In this document: in pieces, positions 59,103 to 64,000 of the stretch
How the letters are laid out: every line of letters starts with the position of its first letter
How positions within the stretch are numbered: the stretch's first letter is position 1
NCBI GenBank assembly: GCA_004352715.1
Contig: SCFE01000051.1
Location: forward strand, 1,965,131-2,029,130
Direction of reading: 5' to 3'
Length of the DNA: 64,000 bases
Source: Hofstenia miamia
Taxonomy: Eukaryota; Xenacoelomorpha; Acoela
Program-made: the position numbers and the translations under genes
The notes under the pieces: generated by a model
The model's input: only the letters and a program-made list of their open reading frames with translations
Database searches by the model: none
What the model was told of the DNA's origin: nothing

Positions 59103-60102
59103 NNNNNNNNNNNNNNNNNNNNNNNNNNNNNNNNNNNNNNNNNNNNNNNNNNNNNNNNNNNNNNNNNNNNNNNNNNNNNNNNNNNNNNNNNNNNNNNNNN
59201 NNNNNNNNNNNNNNNNNNNNNNNNNNNNNNNNNNNNNNNNNNNNNNNNNNNNNNNNNNNNNNNNNNNNNNNNNNNNNNNNNNNNNNNNNNNNNNNNNNNN
59301 NNNNNNNNNNNNNNNNNNNNNNNNNNNNNNNNNNNNNNNNNNNNNNNNNNNNNNNNNNNNNNNNNNNNNNNNNNNNNNNNNNNNNNNNNNNNNNNNNNNN
59401 NNNNNNNNNNNNNNNNNNNNNNNNNNNNNNNNNNNNNNNNNNNNNNNNNNNNNNNNNNNNNNNNNNNNNNNNNNNNNNNNNNNNNNNNNNNNNNNNNNNN
59501 NNNNNNNNNNNNNNNNNNNNNNNNNNNNNNNNNNNNNNNNNNNNNNNNNNNNNNNNNNNNNNNNNNNNNNNNNNNNNNNNNNNNNNNNNNNNNNNNNNNN
59601 NNNNNNNNNNNNNNNNNNNNNNNNNNNNNNNNNNNNNNNNNNNNNNNNNNNNNNNNNNNNNNNNNNNNNNNNNNNNNNNNNNNNNNNNNNNNNNNNNNNN
59701 NNNNNNNNNNNNNNNNNNNNNNNNNNNNNNNNNNNNNNNNNNNNNNNNNNNNNNNNNNNNNNNNNNNNNNNNNNNNNNNNNNNNNNNNNNNNNNNNNNNN
59801 NNNNNNNNNNNNNNNNNNNNNNNNNNNNNNNNNNNNNNNNNNNNNNNNNNNNNNNNNNNNNNNNNNNNNNNNNNNNNNNNNNNNNNNNNNNNNNNNNNNN
59901 NNNNNNNNNNNNNNNNNNNNNNNNNNNNNNNNNNNNNNNNNNNNNNNNNNNNNNNNNNNNNNNNNNNNNNNNNNNNNNNNNNNNNNNNNNNNNNNNNNNN
60001 NNNNNNNNNNNNNNNNNNNNNNNNNNNNNNNNNNNNNNNNNNNNNNNNNNNNNNNNNNNNNNNNNNNNNNNNNNNNNNNNNNNNNNNNNNNNNNNNNNNN
60101 NN
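59103..60102. other. Assembly gap (1000 N)
   Basis: A round 1000-base N run, which suggests a default or estimated scaffold gap. The right edge resumes in (TA)n (60103-60120). The two halves of cyclin C lie on either side in opposite orientation. Confidence 0.99.
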
Positions 60103-60152
60103 ATATATATATATATATATACCATTTTGAATTTCAGTTCTTTAATTTTTAG

Positions 60153-60382
60153 TTGTTACTAACTACAAATATTTCAACATTCCAAGGAAACGTGTGAAAT
60201 TTGAACGTATTTTTTGTTTGTCCGCGATGATATTTATTCTACCTTGGGGTGTTTACTATGTGAAGAACGTGACGAAATGCAGTTCATCCTCTTCACATAC
60301 TTCTAAATACGTTACTCCCACGTGGACATTAATAACTTCTCTATTTTATTTATCTAAAACAAACATTAATTTTAGATCATGA
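60153..60382 (+). CDS. Possible terminal exon of an unknown membrane protein
   Basis: An acceptor TTTAATTTTTAG (60141-60152) opens a frame that runs to a stop at 60382. It encodes NYKYFNIPRKRVKFERIF, a short hydrophobic stretch (LSAMIFILPWGVYYV), then VTKCSSSSSHTSKY and a further hydrophobic part. The basic-then-hydrophobic pattern is loosely like VMA21-type small membrane proteins, but I do not recognise it. Any upstream exon would lie in the N gap or on another contig. Confidence 0.35.
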
Positions 60383-60791
60383 TCTATTTGCACAGCCCAT
60401 AATAAACTTGATGGCGCTAATAAAGAGTTGTGGTTAAATTTCATATTTTGTGAAATATGGTCCTGAAGTGCAGTTAAATGAATTCGTATCCTCGACTTAC
60501 AAAATCAAATTCTGTTTCACATGTAATTAATTCAGTAAAATTACTGTGAAAATGTAACTTGCATAACATATATAATGATACCAAACTACTAAGTTTTTTT
60601 GAAATTATGCAAAATTAGACTACAATATATAATTTCTTCTCCGATTTGCGCTATAAGAGGTTAATATAATTCACTAATTGATAAAATAATAAAATTTTGT
60701 GTTAAAATAACAAGTACAGTATATTTTGTTTTGAAAACAGATTATTTGTGACTCACATCACTTCAAATAACTTTATGTTTTAATGATTTAT
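60383..60791. other. No gene seen
   Basis: AT-rich sequence without a supported frame. Confidence 0.45.
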
Positions 60792-60913
60792 AGCACCACA
60801 CTTGTGACCATAACCCAACATAAGAATATTGATATCAGCACCACACTTGTGACCATAACCCAACATAAGAATATTGATATCAGCACCACACTTGTGACCA
60901 TAACCCAACATAA
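60792..60913. repeat. 45-bp tandem repeat, about 2.7 units
   Basis: Units starting AGCACCACACTTGTGACCAT begin at 60792, 60837 and 60882 with no visible differences. The third is cut after CCCAACATAA. Perfect identity implies recent expansion. Confidence 0.95.
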
Positions 60914-61800
60914 TAAAAATGGTGGTCAGAATAAAATTAGACCGTGCCTCCTATAAAAATGGCCTTACGAGTGGCAGCAGACTACTAAAAGAGGTGCTAT
61001 GGATTTTTATCAACGTTTCCCAACATTGATTACTCAACTTTGAAAAGTACTAATTTCGCTGAAAGAAGTGGAATATTAATAGGTTGTCATCCGAATTTTT
61101 TATATTTTGTTTCTATGTAATTTAGGCATTCGGCTACCGTTATTCTTTCTTGTGGTTCAAATCATTGTGTACTATATTAACATAGTCTGCCATGATCTTT
61201 GTGAATTCATTAGTACATGTATATAAACAGTAAGGTTGTCCACCGCTTGCACCTTATGGCTAATTTATTGTATTGTGATCGAAAAGATAGTCTTACAACA
61301 ATAAATTAGATCAAGTTCTTACATTATGAAAATTATGCATTTCTGCTTGGGTTACTTCAATAATACTGATTCTTAGTATTGTCAAATTTAAATCAGGCTC
61401 TTGTGAAATCCAGGAGTCACATAGCATAAAATTAATAACCTTTCTGATCTATTTTACCAACTCATTAGCCAGAATTAATATAAGTGAATCCTTTATACTC
61501 TATTTGACTTCAGGTAATTAAATTCCTCTAACAAATAAAAAATAGTTGGATTTTTACGTAGGTCCGGTCCCCGGCAGATTTATACAATTATCGTGCTATT
61601 CTTTGCAAATGTCTCAAACAGAGATTTTGTTCTCTGCTTCCGTATCATGTTGCAAAATTGGTTTCGAATGATTGAGTTGTGATAAGTTAACCAGCTGTCA
61701 TTTGTATGTAAACTCATACTTGACCTGAATTAGAATAAGCAATGCCAAGCTCGAGACAATCTAAGATATCCAAAATTACTTCTTTTTTTAGTCAAGTATC
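60914..61800. other. No gene seen
   Basis: No supported coding frame or repeat end. Confidence 0.4.
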
Positions 61801-62601
61801 GTGTTAATCAGGCATCAAAAGTCCGTGTATATGATTTGTCCAGTAGTTGAATCTCATTCTATTCCTGAAAAATGTGTGGTTACAGAGTGTTGTGAGAATT
61901 TTTCACCTGAAAATCTTTCGATTAAGTCATAGCCAATTCAATTGTGTCAGTGTTCCAGCAGATTTAGAGGAAGTTATGGCTTTACTGTCTGTATCCAACT
62001 CCGTTGTACTATCTGTTCATCTGCTTCGGTTTTTTAATCTTACTGATATTCCTGCAAAATTGGAGCTAGGAAATTTTCCTCAAATACTTATATGGTTAAA
62101 ATATTCGTCGTCAAATGATTGATTATATTGTCACATTTGTCGCCATTTTGGTTCTAACGCAGATTATGCTATTCATTTTGAAATTCATATCAAAGATCCG
62201 TTAAGCAGAGAAATCCCATGATTTATATACACGGGATTTGAAGGATAACAACATTCGCTAGGAGCTTAGACCAGATTTAGTCCAAAAGAGATTGCTTAAT
62301 AACTATGTATTTAGTCCAAAAGAGATTGCTTAATAACTATGTGGAACACATTCAAACAGTTTTGATCTAGTTTTTTTGCGTGATTCATAATTCCAATTAT
62401 CTAAGGCCATATGATAAACTCCCTAAAAACACACCGATGTTATCTCCCCTAGTTCAGAATGATTTGCTTTACACTACAGTTGAATTTGGGCTCTCTGGTT
62501 ATGAGTGCAAATACCAGGCTAATACAGAATTGATATCTGTTGTTGTTTTATTTACCTCTGACGGTTTAGATAAGGAACGACTTTTTGAAAGCTTTAATTA
62601 G
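61801..62601 (+). pseudogene. Unrecognised coding-like remnants
   Basis: Open pieces with protein-like composition lie in different frames. They include one with SIPEKCVVTECCENFSPEN (61850-61930), one at 61847-62122 with VPADLEEVMALLSVSNSV, and 62380-62601 with LPKNTPMLSPLVQND and SGYECKYQANTELISVVVLF before a stop. Frequent frame changes suggest a decayed gene or transposon, upstream of cyclin C exon 2. The family is unknown and the call is tentative. Confidence 0.25.
62276..62343. repeat. 34-bp direct tandem duplication
   Basis: TTTAGTCCAAAAGAGATTGC and the following bases occur twice, starting at 62276 and 62310. Confidence 0.95.
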
Positions 62602-62844
62602 TAATTTTATAATAATTTCTGTTTTTCTTCAAACATTATTTTCAGTTGTATCGTATGGTCTACTGGCTTCATTTTCTTTTGTCAATTAATACATTTAAGT
62701 GGATTTTTTACGTGCTACTGATCTATATACTTCATGTGTATACTCCATATTCCTGGAAATATAAAATTTGTTTCAGCAATTTTGATGTTTTTAATTACTA
62801 TACTAAATTTCTTTTAATTAAAATATTTGGATTTTTGCTTTTAG

Positions 62845-63366
62845 TCATCAAAGGTTGAAGAGTTTGGTGTAACACAAAACAGTCGTCTAACAACTGCTTG
62901 CACATCCGTCATAAAGTCCAAGTACTCATATTGTTTTGCTTCTGACTTTCCTTACAAAATTAATCATATATTAGAGTGTGAATTTCTTCTCATGGAGATG
63001 ATGGACTGCTGTCTTATTGTTTACCAGCCCTACCGACCACTTGTGCAATATGTTAATGACCTGAACGATCCACGACTTCTACCTATTGCATGGAAGATAG
63101 TAAATGACTCGTTAAGAAGTGATGTTATTTTGAAATATCCTCCTTTTATGATTGCACTCACTGCCCTTCATATGGCTTGCGTTATTGCCAAGGCCCACGA
63201 TGAGCATCGCAAGTGGTTTGCAGAACTGAACTTAAATTTAGATTTCATCGAAGAAATTACAACTCAAATACTTAGTCTTTATGAAATTTGGAAAAGTTTT
63301 AAGGAAAAAGAAGAAATTCCTTTAATTCTTAGTAAGGCTCCCAAACCTACTCTGCAAAATCGATGA
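62845..63366 (+). CDS. CCNC: Cyclin C, second and last coding exon
   Basis: It follows the acceptor TTTTGCTTTTAG and encodes 173 residues plus the stop, in phase 0. It starts SSKVEEFG, which is exactly the family continuation of ...APTSIFL at the end of the other exon. It includes FPYKINHILECEFLLMEMMD, the tell-tale CCLIVYQPYRPLVQYV, YPPFMIALTALHMACV, KWFAELNLN and the C-terminal ILSKAPKP. Together with the first exon this gives 266 residues, near the usual length (about 267 in flies, 283 in human). The frame is intact, arguing for a living gene. It lies on the plus strand, opposite to exon 1, on the far side of the N gap. Confidence 0.95.
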   Translation, partial: SSKVEEFGVTQNSRLTTACTSVIKSKYSYCFASDFPYKINHILECEFLLMEMMDCCLIVYQPYRPLVQYVNDLNDPRLLPIAWKIVNDSLRSDVILKYPPFMIALTALHMACVIAKAHDEHRKWFAELNLNLDFIEEITTQILSLYEIWKSFKEKEEIPLILSKAPKPTLQNR

Positions 63367-64000
63367 CTTCAAATGTATTGTAAATTAGGATTATGCTTTT
63401 GTATCATTTTTAATTTTGTGTAAATTTATTCGTTATTTGAAACAATATTCATGCAGTAGAAACCTATAGTTTCGCTCGAAAAATATATAGAACTTGGCTA
63501 AGTTAAATCCTTAATCTTTGCTTATTATGTGAAGCCAAAATTGTTGTTAAAGATTTCTAAAAATCCAAAAGTTAATAAATACAATTAATGATTAAATTGT
63601 TAAAAATTTTCGGTAATAAATGTTAGATTAGTGAAGAGATATAAATTTACTTAACATAAAAACAGTCGCAAAGGCCAACCTCGATTTTATTTCATATATC
63701 TTGTGATACTCATTGTTTTGAATCTTAGAGGGCTTTTATAAAACGAAATGAATTATTTTCAACATTTTTTATAAAAGTTATAGGAAATCAATATACAAGA
63801 TGTTATGTATTTCTATTAAATGGGTATATTCATTTTTTTTCTTTTTTTCAAGTTTGATCCCAATAAATCGGTATAAATTAGCCTTAAAATACTTCTTCAT
63901 GCGACTTTAAAATCAGTGCAGGTATTTTAGCCAGTCCCTTAAATTATATATTTAAAGAATGCATAAAAAGTAATTACTTACCGGATTATTTAAAACCTGT
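63367..64000. other. 3' flank of cyclin C
   Basis: AT-rich sequence with AATAAA-like motifs (for example near 63575 and 63860). No further gene is seen. Confidence 0.4.

Noticed and set aside
59064-60162. Long open frames across the second N gap
   Set aside because: Same artefact, plus translated (TA)n.
1-64000. tRNA, rRNA or CRISPR features
   Set aside because: I scanned for cloverleaf-type and regularly spaced repeat patterns and saw none I could support by eye. The only tRNA-like match is the retroelement primer site.

Overview
This is AT-rich nuclear DNA from an animal, most likely an invertebrate. The evidence is spliced genes with GT-AG introns (cyclin C, a tetraspanin), Ty3/gypsy, LINE, mariner and hAT-type transposons, many (TA)n tracts and scaffold N gaps. 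There are no bacterial operons, CRISPR arrays or prokaryotic signals. I cannot name the species or phylum.

Layout. 1-2242: copies of one end of a hAT family (terminus CAGAGCTGCAACCGTGCC) around an 864-base N gap. 2358-3659: a non-coding hAT-like element with a perfect 8-bp target duplication. 3718-5068: a complete mariner with an intact DD34D transposase. 5734-9181: a decayed CR1/jockey-like LINE on the minus strand with a trinucleotide 3' tail. 10170-12640: LINE remnants and a diverged direct repeat. 12736-25614: a full-length gypsy element on the minus strand (LTRs, TTGA target duplication, tRNA-Trp-type primer site, gag-PR-RT-RH-IN remnants) with about 4 kb of extra coding sequence after integrase; its 5' LTR carries an exact 804-base duplication around a single N. 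25619-34050: a related gypsy on the plus strand, broken by two solo LTRs, carrying the same extra post-integrase gene. 36100-37080: a gypsy RT remnant. 38895-39280: a possible Penelope-like end.

41.9-45.4 kb holds exons of an unrecognised minus-strand type I membrane protein, with MITE-like elements nearby. 48195-56215 is a tetraspanin in eight coding exons on the plus strand. Cyclin C follows in two parts. Its first coding exon is on the minus strand (56678-56959) and its second is on the plus strand (62845-63366), across an N gap. The two exons together make a full-length protein in matching phase, so either the scaffold piece is misoriented or the locus has been rearranged.

The segment between the two facing hAT ends (2242 and 58576) is flanked by the same 8 bases, ATGTAAAT. 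That is the product expected from reversed-end hAT transposition, although chance and misassembly remain open. The strongest candidate for something undescribed is the post-integrase accessory gene shared by both gypsy copies.
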